Source: Isoetes taiwanensis (Eukaryota; Streptophyta; Lycopodiopsida; Isoetales; Isoetaceae). From it: a stretch of 64,000 nucleotides of DNA. The position numbers and the translations under genes were made by a program. Below, piece by piece: positions 1-10,509 of the stretch (within the stretch, counting starts at the first letter, position 1; every line of letters begins with the position of its first letter). Location: assembly GCA_021234155.1 (NCBI GenBank), contig JAJEKV010000025.1:17477094-17541093 (forward strand), in the 5' to 3' direction. Under the pieces are notes generated by a model. The model was given only the letters and a program-made list of their open reading frames with translations. It was not told the origin of the DNA and searched no databases.

Positions 1-324
1 CCTTGGAATTAAAACCAAAAGCAAAGTCCTCCGTTCTTCGAATCCTACCAGCCTCAGAACTCAAGTTTAGTTTTCATTTAGTTTTAAGCTGCATCTCAAT
101 GGCAGCTTTAATCCAAGAAGACAAGCTTTTGCATTTGCTCGAGGCAGAGGAAGCAGATGATGTTTATGAAAACCAGAATAGTTTTTTATAAACTTCATCT
201 GCTTCTTTTTGTTTCGAGTAAATTCTTGAGTTTCTCTTCCTGAATTAATCATGCTATTGCATGCAAGTTTCTATGATGAATAAGTGTAGTAGAAAGCATT
301 AGAAAAATCTGAAAGATAATATTT

Positions 325-391
325 GAAACACGCTAAGCGTGTTTCATGCTAACCTTAGCCTTCAACATGAATACACGCTCGGCGTGCATTC
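325..391. repeat. Pair of GC-rich palindromes (CACGC...GCGTG family)
   Basis: Two short palindromes sit 30 bp apart. The first (325-345) has perfect 10-bp arms (GAAACACGCT / AGCGTGTTTC) around one central A. The second (374-386) is CACGCTCGGCGTG with AT flanks that also pair. They are the first members of a motif family that recurs at 4.76-4.91, 6.91-6.97, 8.19-8.46 and, decayed, 10.5-10.66 kb. Confidence 0.8.
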
Positions 392-2574
392 AGCAGAGAG
401 GGAGAAAAAACAAGGTGCTGCGCACAGAGGGTTGCCCTCGATGGCCCAAGGGTGAAGTGGCTTAAATCATACGTCAAACTTATGTTTTCACAATCAATCA
501 AAATTGCTACTTCAAAACGATAGAATACTTGATTCTATGACTTTATGAGAATTGGCCTGAAGAAATCTTTGGTGCTCGTCATGGAACAAGGACTGCAGAA
601 GCATAAGGATAAGTCTAATAGAGTAGAGAATGGAAATACATGTTTCGTTAGCATAGAAATGAGAGAACTACTTGATCTGATCGGATTTTTGTCATAGAGA
701 GATTCAAACATTTGAGGAGCCGGTTTTGTAGAGGAATAAAAGTTTGATGCATAGCCTAACTCCAAAACTCGCTCGCAAGAAAAGGTAAAATCCAATGATT
801 CCAGACTCAAAATACAAGATCTATGCAACACACACACCAAAAATCCCTATCTCCATAGTTAAATCAAGATCTCCCTCCCTCCCTCCCTCCAGGAATGATA
901 GCCGTACATGAGCATTGATGGAGGGGGTCCGATGCAATCTCTATGTTTTAAGTTTGGACCAGTGGATGGGCAGGACTAAGAGTGTTAATTTGGAATTTCA
1001 TTGATGGTGTAAGAAGGGTATGAATATAGTATATGAATGCTTGAGTCATAACTTATTGCGTAGATGTGTCACATTTTCTGATCAAAATCACTAACACTTA
1101 GCAAATTGGCTCTTGCAATTTGTTTGATCATAGGGGTTGAATGTCTTATCATTATTTCCTCGGCCCTCGCTAATTGTTTAGTTGCACCAAAATCTACCAA
1201 TCAAATTGCCTCTCAGAGAATCAACATTCTAGGTTGCCAAGTTTAGATACTAAATTTGCAGATCTTCAATAGTAAACACATGCATCTTCTTCTATAGTTG
1301 TAGTCGAATATTCATAAATTTTGGGATTCTTACCTCTTCATGTGTCTCTTCTTGCTATGACAGTAGTAAGTAAAAAGATCCCTATACTAATTTTTACCAA
1401 TAGGGACGGCGTATTGAAATTTCTTGTTGTAATAGGAAAATTACCAGTCCTAACTTGAGATAGTTAGAAGCTTCATTTTTTCTCAATTGTTTTTTATCAA
1501 ATAACTGAGGTTCAAATTGACTAGAAGATATTTTGATCTTGGCCTTTAACTAGTGATGATCTTGAATAGTTTGATAATCATTTGAAAATCCATTTAAAAC
1601 ATCGAGTATTAACTTGACCTCATCCACCTTAGCACGAGTTCCAAAAACCAATTTCAAAAACTTTGCTCTCCATACCTTAAGTCTTTGGAGATAATCTTGC
1701 CAATTTATATAGTCTTCTAGCCGACGTATTGCATCTTGGCTTAAATGGCTAATTGCTGATCATGTTCTTCTCTCCAATATTCTTAAATGTTGGAGAGCAA
1801 GAAAATCCTTCTTCTGTGCGTCAGGAGTTACAGGATTCCAATTGCCTTGCAAGACCTTCCCAAATACTTTCTCCTCTCCTCTTGCTAGAACATAATCTTT
1901 ATATGAAGAGAATTGAAGAAACATGCAATACATATAAATCAGCGAGCAGATGATTGTAGAAGGAACTACTATCAAGTTGTGAACGTGGCATTATATCAAT
2001 ATGCCATGTCACTACAATAGACATGTCAACATACAATAGACACGTCGGCATGCTTAATTATTGTAAGTATTTACATTAACAAGAAGCATGACTCTCTAAA
2101 GGAGCATCAGGAATTTGGTGAAAGAAAGAGACCTGGCCCTCTCACAACACGTGTAATTATCATAAAGAATCATGATTATGCAATCCATTCATCGCGAAGG
2201 ATGCTAACAATATGCAAAATAAAAAGTATATATAACTCTTTACAACAGTTTTGTTTAGAACTTGAATATAAGAAATTGCCGAAAGACTACTTCACTTGTA
2301 AAGACTGATATCTGAAGGACTCTTCCTAGTAGATCCAGCAACCCTACTTATTGCTGATGCAAACTAGTTTATGGCATTACTTAACAGGAACAGATTATAA
2401 AATTTTCACAATAATATCCTCAACTTCAGATTTCAGCCCTTGAAACACAGGCAGTAGCGACCAAAGCACCCTACACCAATATCGGCCTGCATGGAATCTT
2501 CAATCTTGTAGCAGATTGTGGTTGCAGATCTCCCAAGAGCTGAGGCATATAGCAAGCCTTATCTTGTGCAATTT
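392..2574. other. AT-rich stretch without a supported gene
   Basis: Contains a (CTCC)n microsatellite at 871-890. Reading frames on both strands are short and lack domain-like patterns. I see nothing I can annotate as a gene. Confidence 0.5.
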
Positions 2575-3234
2575 CTATGCGCTGCCTGGGTCATGCATGT
2601 TTTCATCACGTAGAGCTTGCAAAATGGCACTAGTGACGCACTCTCTGCAATCAAGTACGTAATTTCATCAAGTCCCAAATGCTGGAACATAAAGAGGCAA
2701 TAAGATGACGCAGAGCTTATCTAGGCTGAATATATTTTTATCCAGTGGAACTATGACTATTTTGACAACAAATTACAAAGTTAAAATGCCAAATTGATTT
2801 CCTAAAACAAAAAGTCAAAACAAATACATAACGAATAGTACAAATCAGTAGCCAGGAAAAACCAGCATAAGCGCCCAATCCTACCTAGTTATAAGAATCT
2901 TGTATAACATCTGCAGTATAGGGCATAGCTCGATCGGTGCAATAGGTTTGTTTCCCTCTGGATGCAAACTTGGCTGTCGCAACAACTCATGAAAAGTTTC
3001 AATAGCTGAAATGCCGTAGATAACCCAATGCACACCAATAATTAATATCCTTTCATTCCAAGACATAGAAATCAGATACATAAAAAAAAAATGCACCTGT
3101 ATCATTCCTTTCCCTTGAATACTATCACCCGTATCTGAATGGAGTTCACCATCTGCAAGCTTTTGTCCAAACGTCATCCTGATGTCAAAACAAACATCTA
3201 TGAAGACTAGATTGGTACAGGGCGAAACCACAAC
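2575..3234 (-). CDS. 3' exons of an unrecognised minus-strand gene
   Basis: On the minus strand, exon-like blocks have proper splice borders. Exon 3005-2885 has acceptor TTTCAG and donor TAG/GTAGG. It joins in phase across a 240-bp intron to a last exon 2644-2575 (acceptor ATTGCAG) ending in TAG; the junction makes an Arg codon and the tail reads [21 protein letters not shown] block upstream, 3234-3097 (46 codons, acceptor GGATCAG, donor CAG/GTGCAT), reads [20 protein letters not shown] and looks coding, but its phase does not fit the 3005 acceptor, so a one-base indel or a missing microexon is needed. I do not recognise the family. The two in-phase borders are the main support for a real gene. 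Confidence 0.4.
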
Positions 3235-3410
3235 CTGATCCAAAACTTAATGCATTTCTATTTGAAGAATAAAATCAATCTTCAAGTTGTTTACTTTGTC
3301 CGAGGAATTAATACATGCTTTGACACGCGAATCCCAGTAGACTCCGCATATTCTTAGGCTGCCTTCAACTTATCCTCTGTAAATCATGTCCCTTCAACAA
3401 AAAAGCAATC

Positions 3411-3512
3411 CATAATGCCGGTGAGTAATCTTTCGGTCGTTGATAACCAATCTGCATTTACCATAATGCCGGTGGGTAATCTTTCAGTCGTTGATAACCT
3501 TTCTGCATTTAC
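3411..3512. repeat. 51-bp direct tandem duplication
   Basis: CATAATGCCGGTGRGTAATC and its downstream sequence occur twice back to back (3411-3461 and 3462-3512) with a few mismatches. It lies in non-coding DNA between minus-strand exons. Confidence 0.85.
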
Positions 3513-4220
3513 ACAATGCACACATCTAATATCTGGAGAAAGACCTTTTAAATAAATTCATAAGCTTCACCTTCAAAGTAACTTCATCTTTTGACCAGTT
3601 CCTATCCAGAAATACATATTCTGAGAACCACATGGACCAACCAATCACTTGTCTCACAAACAACCACAAAATCAAAATTGTTACCACTCATCTTTGATCA
3701 ACAAAAACACATCAATAATGTAGGTCATAAAGTATATTGTAAATACTTATCTTAAAGCTTATCGAACAGAAAACAGTTATTAAATAATGCTGGCTGCTAG
3801 ATTAATAGCATAGGCATCTTCTGTACCTAGAGAAGTCTTTTATCCTAATCAATATCTCAATATAGAAAAACATTTTGAAATTTGAACAGTACAAATATTG
3901 GAAGATTCAAAATACATGCACATAATTATTTTATGTGAGAACATGGGACTACCGGCAAGATCTTCATGGATTTTTTCATCACAGTTCGAGCATTATCAAG
4001 ACAACCAGAGTGCTGGAGCACAGACCATCTGTTCATCAAAGTGTGGTAATATTCATTCACACAAAACAGTCTAATGCTCAATGCACGTTACCAGACAATT
4101 TTTAAAAATGCACAAAGGACTAAATGTTCCTTCAGTCCAGCACTAACTTTCATGTAATGCGCATGTTGGTCAGGATAACATATTTTACCTCAGCAAGCAC
4201 CCAGCCAACAAGCCTTTCAC

Positions 4221-4344
4221 ATGCAACACCTCCTTTTCACTTGCCCCGATTGCATAGACTACTATGCCTGCATTTCCTATTGCCCCTTCAATGCCATCCA
4301 TATCCTCTAAGTCGCACTCAACAACCTCCAGCTTATTCCGTTTC
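4221..4344 (-). CDS. TIC62-like NAD(P)-binding Rossmann exon (partial)
   Basis: The minus-strand exon encodes the segment KLEVVECDLEDMDGIEGAIG followed by NAGIVVYAIGASEKEV. This matches from memory the stretch of plant TIC62 and related plastid NAD(P)-binding proteins that reads ECDLE...(I)..A.GNA..V...IGASEKEV, which lies after the first Rossmann strands. An acceptor (TTCAAG) precedes it at 4346-4345 and a GTGAAA donor follows the His codon. The catalytic/cofactor GxxGxxG part and the following conserved GPYRIDY segment are not visible nearby, so this is a lone exon of a larger gene or a gene fragment. It may or may not belong with the minus-strand exons at 2.6-3.2 kb. Plastid envelope/stroma location would be expected for the family. 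Confidence 0.45.
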
Positions 4345-4577
4345 CTTGAAGTAAAAAGCTCTAGAAAATTTGAAGGCTGTATGAGAGCATAATTAGCCTC
4401 CAGTTTTTTGTAAAACCCAGTGAATGAGATGGGAACAATGATCACCACAGAAATAAGGAATAAGATAGGAGCTTCGGCTTGCCTTACCAGTTAACCGGTT
4501 CAAATGTCGGCGATCCAGAACGCAGATGACCGAGAGTTTACAGGGAATAATAAGTTTAGAGCAGTCAACGGAATATC

Positions 4578-4733
4578 CTAGGTATATTTCAGCATATACC
4601 TAGAATATGTCAAAACCCCACATAAACAAGGGTTTGCCCCCTAGGGGCAACCCAAAAACTGTACAGATAGATAAGTAAATAGATAAAGGCCAGGCAATTA
4701 TCTGCCTTTATCTATTTACTTATTTATTTGTAC
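4578..4733. repeat. Cluster of three hairpins
   Basis: Three inverted repeats follow each other: CTAGGTATA...TATACCTAG (4578-4603), GGGTTTGCCCC/GGGGCAACCC (about 4630-4653), and a 73-bp hairpin with 30-nt arms matching at 28 of 30 positions and a 13-nt loop (4661-4733). They sit directly before a group of CACGCC/GGCGTG palindromes. A foldback MITE remnant is one explanation. Confidence 0.75.
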
Positions 4734-4760
4734 ATGTTTTTTTTTCTCTCTCTCTGCTGA

Positions 4761-4911
4761 ATGCACGCCGAGCGTGTATAGTTTTTCCTATATAGCAGTT
4801 TACACGCTGAGCGTGCAAATAATTTTATCCCTAGTTTCAACTTTTAAGCTAAACACACCGGGCTCTTAGTTTCTAAGTTTATAAATAAATAAACATAACA
4901 CGCCAGGCGTG
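4761..4911. repeat. CACGC...GCGTG palindrome group upstream of an exon
   Basis: Palindromes CACGCCGAGCGTG (4763), ACACGCTGAGCGTGC (4802) and CACGCCAGGCGTG (4899-4911) plus a decayed site near 4855. They end about 35 bp before the ATG at 4945, in sequence that ends like an intron (…ATTGATAG). Confidence 0.75.
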
Positions 4912-4944
4912 AATACTGATACTCCGCTCACTTCCTATTGATAG

Positions 4945-5518
4945 ATGCCAAGTTACATTAATCACCTGGTTGGTGACGAAGATGCATTGGAATTACATTT
5001 GGGCCAGCAATCACACAGCCCAGCTCGGTTTGGCTCCAATCTCCAACCGGTTGAACCCTTGCCGAGCACCAGTCCTACTGGAGCACCGCCTTTGCAACAA
5101 CCGGAGTACTTGGATCAAGTAATGATGATGGCAAAGAGAGCGCAGGGCAATGATAGATCCGGGCTCGAGTCCCTTGCAATCGCATCGGGAGGCTGGCCCT
5201 CTTATCTAATCACTTCGAGAATGCAAAGACATGCATTGATCGAGAGTGAATCTCGTGATCCGTCATTTCGAGATTCAAAATGAGGAGTCAAGTTTCTTAG
5301 TGGTTAGCCTCTATGCACGGATGCCACAACAGAACCACTACCACAAAGTGATAATGATGCAATGGAGATGGCTCAACCAATGGAGCAGGAGATGGAGCAG
5401 GAGGAGGAGCAGGAGGTGGACCAGGTGGTGGAGGTGGAGCAGACGGGGGAGGTGGAGCTAGAGCCTGGTGTTTTTGCTGGGGTTTTACCTGATCCATTCA
5501 CTATGCCCCTCGAATAGA
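4945..5518 (+). pseudogene. Unrecognised acidic Gln/Glu-rich reading frame, interrupted
   Basis: From ATG 4945 a 112-codon frame runs to TGA 5281-5283. The same frame resumes after a second stop (about 5302) and runs to TAG at about 5518, encoding a Glu/Gln/Met-rich acidic tail (MEMAQPMEQEMEQEEEQEVD) and ending in DPFTMPLE. A short intron or two nonsense changes would reconcile the halves. The tail comes from GGAG-rich trinucleotide repetition (5362-5460), so part of it could be low-complexity rather than selected. No domain is recognised. It is preceded by the same palindromes that fill the intron of the ParB-like gene downstream, so it could be an exon of a related transcription unit. Confidence 0.3.
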
Positions 5519-6430
5519 AATGGGAGATCGATAGCCCAAATTACTCAATGAGACCGGGCTTGAAACAAAGAGTCCGAATTTTGTCCGGTTTATCCAAATT
5601 TATCCGGATTATATACAATTGTAATCTTTTTCCAATGAATACAACAAATTTTGTCTACTTCTATATTTCTACAATGTAATACATGTTACATACCTTTTTT
5701 AAGCGGTTTCTTGGCCATGCAACAAATGTTCCAACACTTTCTCCAACCGTATCCCCACCGGGTGTCTCATGAGGTAAAGCTTCATCCATAGCGCAAAGAA
5801 TTAATCAATCGTAACTTCGGACATACTTATCCCCGAGCGGAATTCCATGACAGTTTGCAGTCGGATCGATGGAGTCGATCTTGCATAATCCTACTTTCCT
5901 TTTCTGATTTGTAGTTAACATGAAACATTCATCTTCGACACTGCAGACAATTGCCTATTCGGACACCTTTCTTCGAAATTATTGTACAAGCTATAGGAAT
6001 GAGATGCTTACCGAATTGCAGAGCCATTCTTGAGAAGCCGATTCGAGTTCTAGAAATCACAGGCGCTATGGAAACGCAGGCGGTCGGGAAAAATTCGAGT
6101 TACAAGAAAGCTTAGGTTAATTACATTTTGGTGGGATAAATGTAATCAATGAAAGAACACGGTAGATTGGTTTTTAAAAACTCAATGAAAGAAGTCGGCG
6201 GACGGGTTCTTTTTTTTTGAAAGTGAATCTTCGTCATTATTATTTTTATGTGTCAAGAATATTTCAAACCGTGATTTTGTGTTTTCTTGAAATTCAAATT
6301 TCTCTCGTGCAGGTAGAAAACGCTATTTCTCGTACAGGTAGAAAAAGCTATTTCTTGCCAGCTATTTCTTCGAGTAGCTCGAGCGCTTATCCGAGCGACC
6401 TTGCGACTCTGTTACCTTGTGATTCCGGAG
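5519..6430. other. AT-rich spacer, possible promoter/5' UTR of the gene at 6431
   Basis: No coding pattern. The last 100 bp are pyrimidine- and CG-rich relative to the rest and lead into the ATG at 6431, which would suit a 5' UTR, but no TATA element can be assigned with confidence. Confidence 0.3.
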
Positions 6431-6514
6431 ATGTCTTCTAAAACCAGAGGTGGTCGAGGCGGACGGGGCCGAGGAAGCGGTGGAACAGGAATCTCAAAAC
6501 CCGGCGCTTCTCAG
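6431..6514 (+). CDS. RGG-box N-terminal exon (putative first exon)
   Basis: ATG 6431 opens 28 codons reading MSSKTRGGRGGRGRGSGGTG and then ISKPGASQ, a typical Arg-Gly-Gly low-complexity start found in nucleic-acid-binding proteins, ending at CAG/GTTTTG, a possible donor. The next exon (7015) needs one base from the preceding exon, while this donor gives phase 0, so the join is not clean; a small exon between or an indel would be required. Linking it to the ParB-like gene is inference from position only. Confidence 0.35.
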
Positions 6515-6914
6515 GTTTTGGAGGGGCGTTGATCGTAATACCACGTAATACAATGAACCCTACTCAAGGTATTTAATTTGCCACGTAATACACCTTTGTG
6601 TGGAGAGTATTATGCTTGCATGAATTTGAGATATTTCCTTGTCAGTTAATATGCTTTGCATGAGTTTGAGTTATTATGCTTTGCATGAATTTTAAGTATT
6701 ACCATCAGTTAATGCTCTGATTGTCCGTTTGTAGAACATAATTTTGCTCTGTTTTATAGAATATAGCAGTGTTAGACAGTTGGAGATAGCAATGTTCAAT
6801 GAGGTTAAATAGTGTGAAATATGGATTCATAAAGGGTATGTATCTTAAAATGTGGATGCAAACTAATTTAGTTTCAAATTCACGCATAGCATGGTCAATA
6901 ATAGGAGCTACCAA

Positions 6915-6965
6915 CACGCCAAGCGTGAATTGTACTAATTTAGGTTTAAATGCACGCCAAGCGTG
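6915..6965. repeat. Two CACGCCAAGCGTG palindromes before an exon
   Basis: Identical 13-mers at 6915-6927 and 6953-6965, 38 bp apart, each in AT-rich flanks, ending 50 bp before the splice acceptor of the exon at 7015. Confidence 0.8.
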
Positions 6966-7014
6966 ATCTCTTGTTCTGAAAAGTACTCTAAAAAATGTTC
7001 ATCTTCTTTTGCAG

Positions 7015-8155
7015 TGCCCAAGAGGAAGAAAACCCCTAATAATTCGGGTTCTAATCCTGCCAAGAAAGCAAGGGTAGACGACCCAGATGCAGTACCATAT
7101 GATCTCACCTTAGATGATGAAGGGCCGATTCTTATAGCAACCAACCGACCCCTTCCCCCTCAAGAGGAAATGGACGAGGGTGCCGAGTGGTACGTTGACC
7201 TTGCCAAGACAAATGGCAAGCTCGACTTAACTCTCTTCTCGAGGAAAAAGGAAGCAGACAAGATGGCCAAACAAGGGATCCTAATCTCTTGTGAGGAAGA
7301 GGATGACACCAACTGCAAATTGCTCTTGGAGATTACACATAAGCAAAAGAAAGATCTGCTCAGACTTACTCACTGTAGAGCTACTGCATACAAGGATACG
7401 TTCATGAAGACAGATGTGAACGGTGAGACATGTTTTAAGTATGGTTGGCCAACCAATGTAGCAGTTACGCCAATATCTATTTGCCAAGGGGTTACAGCTG
7501 TGCGTAGAGGCATGTTCACTAAACCGACAGCAAGTCACTATGTGCAGCAAGCTAGGGAATTAGCTGACTTGAAAGCTTCTAGGAGGGTCCTAGATCTAGA
7601 GAAGGATGTTCAACCTGCAGTTGTCGAAGGCATGGAGGCTTCTGTTTTTGAGAATGAACAGGACAGGGTGGCGCAGCTAGAGGCCATGAACAAGCTGAAT
7701 AAATACTCTGACCATTATCCATTGGATCTTAAGGAAGGTTTTTCGATCCATGTGAAGTCCCTCATCCGTTCACCAAGCTCCATTTATGTTAGCAGAAGAT
7801 ATGATCCAGCACATGCCATGGAGATTGTTCAGAGCATGATTAGTAATCCAGGTCAAATGCCTATGCCAGCGGATGTGTTACCTTGGGATATGATCTCGAA
7901 CAAGCCTGCTGTGTGGACGAACTTCGAGGAGTTAATGTTAAACGAAAACATTAAATTCGTCATCATCGACGGGCAGCATTCTGTTGAGGCACAAAAGGCC
8001 CTCATCAGGCAGGCAGAACAAACAGGCCAAAACGCGTTCTACAATCACTATGCGTATAGGAGGTGTCGTCTCCTGGATGGCAATACTTCACCTGCAGATT
8101 TGGCTGAGATTAGTGCAACTTTGAATGAAATGGGGAAGACATTTCTATACAAAAG
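7015..8155 (+). CDS. ParB/DGQHR-like domain protein, main exon
   Basis: Exon with acceptor CTTTTGCAG and donor AAAAG/GTAATT, open for 380 codons. It begins with a bipartite nuclear localisation signal (PKRKK...PAKKARV), then an acidic stretch (LTLDDEG). The region from about codon 250 has the layout of ParB N-terminal/DndB-type domains: a SRRYDPAHA helix start, NPGQMPMPADVLPWD, then VIIDGQHSVEAQKAL, followed by an YAYRRCRLLDG strand and ISATLNEMGKT. The DGQH core is the nucleotide/catalytic motif of that superfamily (DGxHR); here the Arg is Ser. In prokaryotes and phages ParB-like domains often sit N-terminal to DNA methyltransferases, and a degenerate methyltransferase-like segment follows here (8506-10335). 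The splice to 8506 keeps the frame. Molecular function is unknown; nuclear location is inferred from the NLS. Confidence 0.6.
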
Positions 8156-8505
8156 GTAATTGACTGCATTACGTTCATTCAAATGAAACCAATTCACGCC
8201 AGGCGTGATTTCAAATGAAACCAAATCACGCCAGCGCAGCAAATCAAACCACACCGGGCGTGAATTGGTTTGATTTGAAAGCACGCCGGGCGGATTTGGT
8301 TTCATTTGAAATCACGCCGGGCGTGATTCAACCGATCAAAGCACGCATGGCGTGAATTCAACCGATTCAAAGCACGCCCGCGGAATTGGCTAGGTTTTAA
8401 TTCATTTCACGCCAGGCGTGCTTTGAGGTTGATCTTTTCTATTGAAATCGCACCCGGCGTGTTTCTTGTCTTCTGATACTGATTCAATGCCTGTACTTTT
8501 GGCAG
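8156..8505 (+). other. Intron composed of palindrome array
   Basis: GTAATT donor at 8156 and TTTTGGCAG acceptor ending 8505; removing these 350 bp joins phase-2 AG to C, giving Ser and an open frame on both sides. Between 8191 and 8460 the intron is mostly repeats of the motif TCACGCC-R-GGCGTGA in AAAT/ATTT flanks: intact at 8194-8208, 8312-8326 and about 8406-8421, near-intact at 8250-8262 and 8341-8355, and shortened at about 8226, 8281, 8371 and 8449. Confidence 0.7.
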
Positions 8506-10335
8506 CCCATACGTGGAGCAACTGTGCCACGCCCGTCAACAGTGGGTGGAATATGGCTGTCCATTATCCACCAGACAGGGCGGGTCAAAGTCTGAGGCTT
8601 TCAAGCTGCTGGAGCAGACTCTGTCGCAGACAATTATACAGGAGAAGAAGAAAACTAATCAAAGAAAAAAGGTGGTGATGACATTGCAGATCCTTCTGAA
8701 AGCTCATCTAGTAGGTCAGGCCCAACAGACTCGTATAAGATTGTGTTTTGTACGGATGCAGTATGGCAAAAGTGGAATGAATTCTGGGACGCTTATGCAC
8801 AAGGAAAGCTGCCAGATACTATGGGTAGGGTGCCTCCTGTTGAGGTAAGCATCTTTGACTTGAATGTGACAGAGATGAGAAAGACTCAGGGGCTAGACGA
8901 CGCTGAGACCATTTGGGTTTTAGACCAGTGCTTAAAGAAGGAAGTCTTATACAAGAAGAGTGCTTTCACTAAGGATAGGATGTCCTTCGTTGAGTGCCGC
9001 AGACCATGTGAAGGATGTACGCATACAATGAAGCCACCAGAGGGAGCCGAAGTTACAAAGGCTATCGGGGATGTGGCATTATCCGAAATTGGATTGCTGG
9101 ACAAATACAAGGTCAAGAATGATGACATCAAGAAGTTTGTATTCGGGTCAAAGGACTTCCTAAAAGAATTGGAAGGCTAAAAATACAAAACATAAGGAGA
9201 CTCTACCCCTAAGGTACTTGGCCGAGTTGAGAAGAAAAGTGGCCCTTGTGAAGAAGATTATCGAGAAGAAGACACCGTCCCAAAGATTATTCATCTCCAT
9301 TGGGTACAAAGGTCTCTTGCCAGAATCAACAGATTGCCTTAAAAATATATCACTCTTCAGGGGTGGGAGAGGAGATATGGGCATGAACCAGAAGGACTAC
9401 AACAGCTTCTTTACCAGCTGTATAGGATTGACAACTGAGAGGTCTTTCACTATTGTCATCGTTTGTCCTTCGGTGAGTCACATCTGCATGCACTATCCGC
9501 GCTCATGATCCGAGTCGCCAAAGTTATTAGGGAGGGATGCCTAATATATGATGTTAAAGATAATGAGCTGCAAACAGAACGGAAGATGGCACATGTGATC
9601 TTTATTATGATAGCCATGCTGTCAGACGAGGAATATGATATTGCTAAGGCCAAGGGTGACAATAGCAGTGCATGGGAATGTTTTCTTCTAGATGATCCAG
9701 ACTTAAGAACTATATTCTATCATACGGATCAGGATCAGTCAGAACAGGATGAGTCAGAAGAGGATGAGGATCAAGACCCCCTCCTAAGTGGGAAAATCAA
9801 GTACGAGCTACAAACTAAGGAGAAGGGCCCCTTAAATAAAAATGGATTTCCCCCGTCTATGGCTGCTTACCTCGTCGAGGCATTTGCTCCAATTGATACA
9901 ACTTGCCTGGAGCTTCATGTTGGAGGTTATATTGCCCGAGAGGCTCTTATGGGTGTTAGAAGATGTCACTGCTTTGTGAGTGATGAGCAGGCCAAAGACT
10001 TTCTTGAACCATTCCTCATGCATGTGCTTGCCAAATCTCCTAAAGGCCCTTATGGCAACCTGAAATCATCAGCAATCAAAAGTCTCGTAGACTTGTCCAA
10101 TTCGAAAGTGGACGATGGTTCTGGTGAGGGACCTAGTAATCCGCAGCCTGAAAAGGAAAGCAATGTACAAATAGCTGCTAAACTGGCTGCTCAAAGTAAC
10201 GTGATGAAGGCGAACTTGGAGAATATCTATGCTTCCCTTCAGGGTGATGCAAGCAACAACAGAGGAGATTCACAGGTTAACAATGAACTAATTGATTGTG
10301 GTAACCAAAATCAAAGGCAACCAAGGCGACTCTAG
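8506..10335 (+). pseudogene. C-terminal half of the ParB-like protein, methyltransferase-like tail
   Basis: The frame entering at 8506 continues through about 600 codons but is broken by single-base shifts near the A6 run at 8665, near 9175, and near the A run at 9341, plus an in-frame TGA at 9436. The last open part (9463-10335) contains an acidic insert (SEQDESEEDEDQD) and then AAYLVEAFAPIDTTCLELHV with GGYIAREALMGVRRCHCFVS following. That has the layout of class I methyltransferase motif I after a YL..AF strand (D..VLD.F.G.G....A....GR...) seen in N4/N6 DNA methylases, but the FxGxG is degenerate and no DPPY/DPPW motif was found. It is therefore either a catalytically dead relic or a scaffold. 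If the shifts are sequencing errors the gene is intact. Confidence 0.5.
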
Positions 10336-10509
10336 TGATTCACAGGTGTTTGCCAAATCAATAGTAAAATAATGTCGAGTTATGAAGGACGCAATGAACT
10401 AATAGAAAATAACAATTCTAACAAACAGAAGAGCACGACGATTAAGGGTGGCGAAGGGGAGAATGACGCCGACGGCAAATAAAAACCAAGATGATAGGTA
10501 ACGCCTTGC

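Noticed and set aside
5297-5497. Proline-rich minus-strand frame
   Set aside because: It is the antisense of the GGAG-rich Glu/Gln stretch; low complexity makes both strands open.
8191-8460. CRISPR-like array
   Set aside because: Repeats are short, imperfect palindromes with non-unique spacers in a eukaryotic intron; no cas genes and no constant repeat length.
9832-10023. Catalytic DNA methyltransferase call for the C-terminal part
   Set aside because: Motif I is degenerate and no DPPY/DPPW motif was found in any frame nearby, so only resemblance is claimed.
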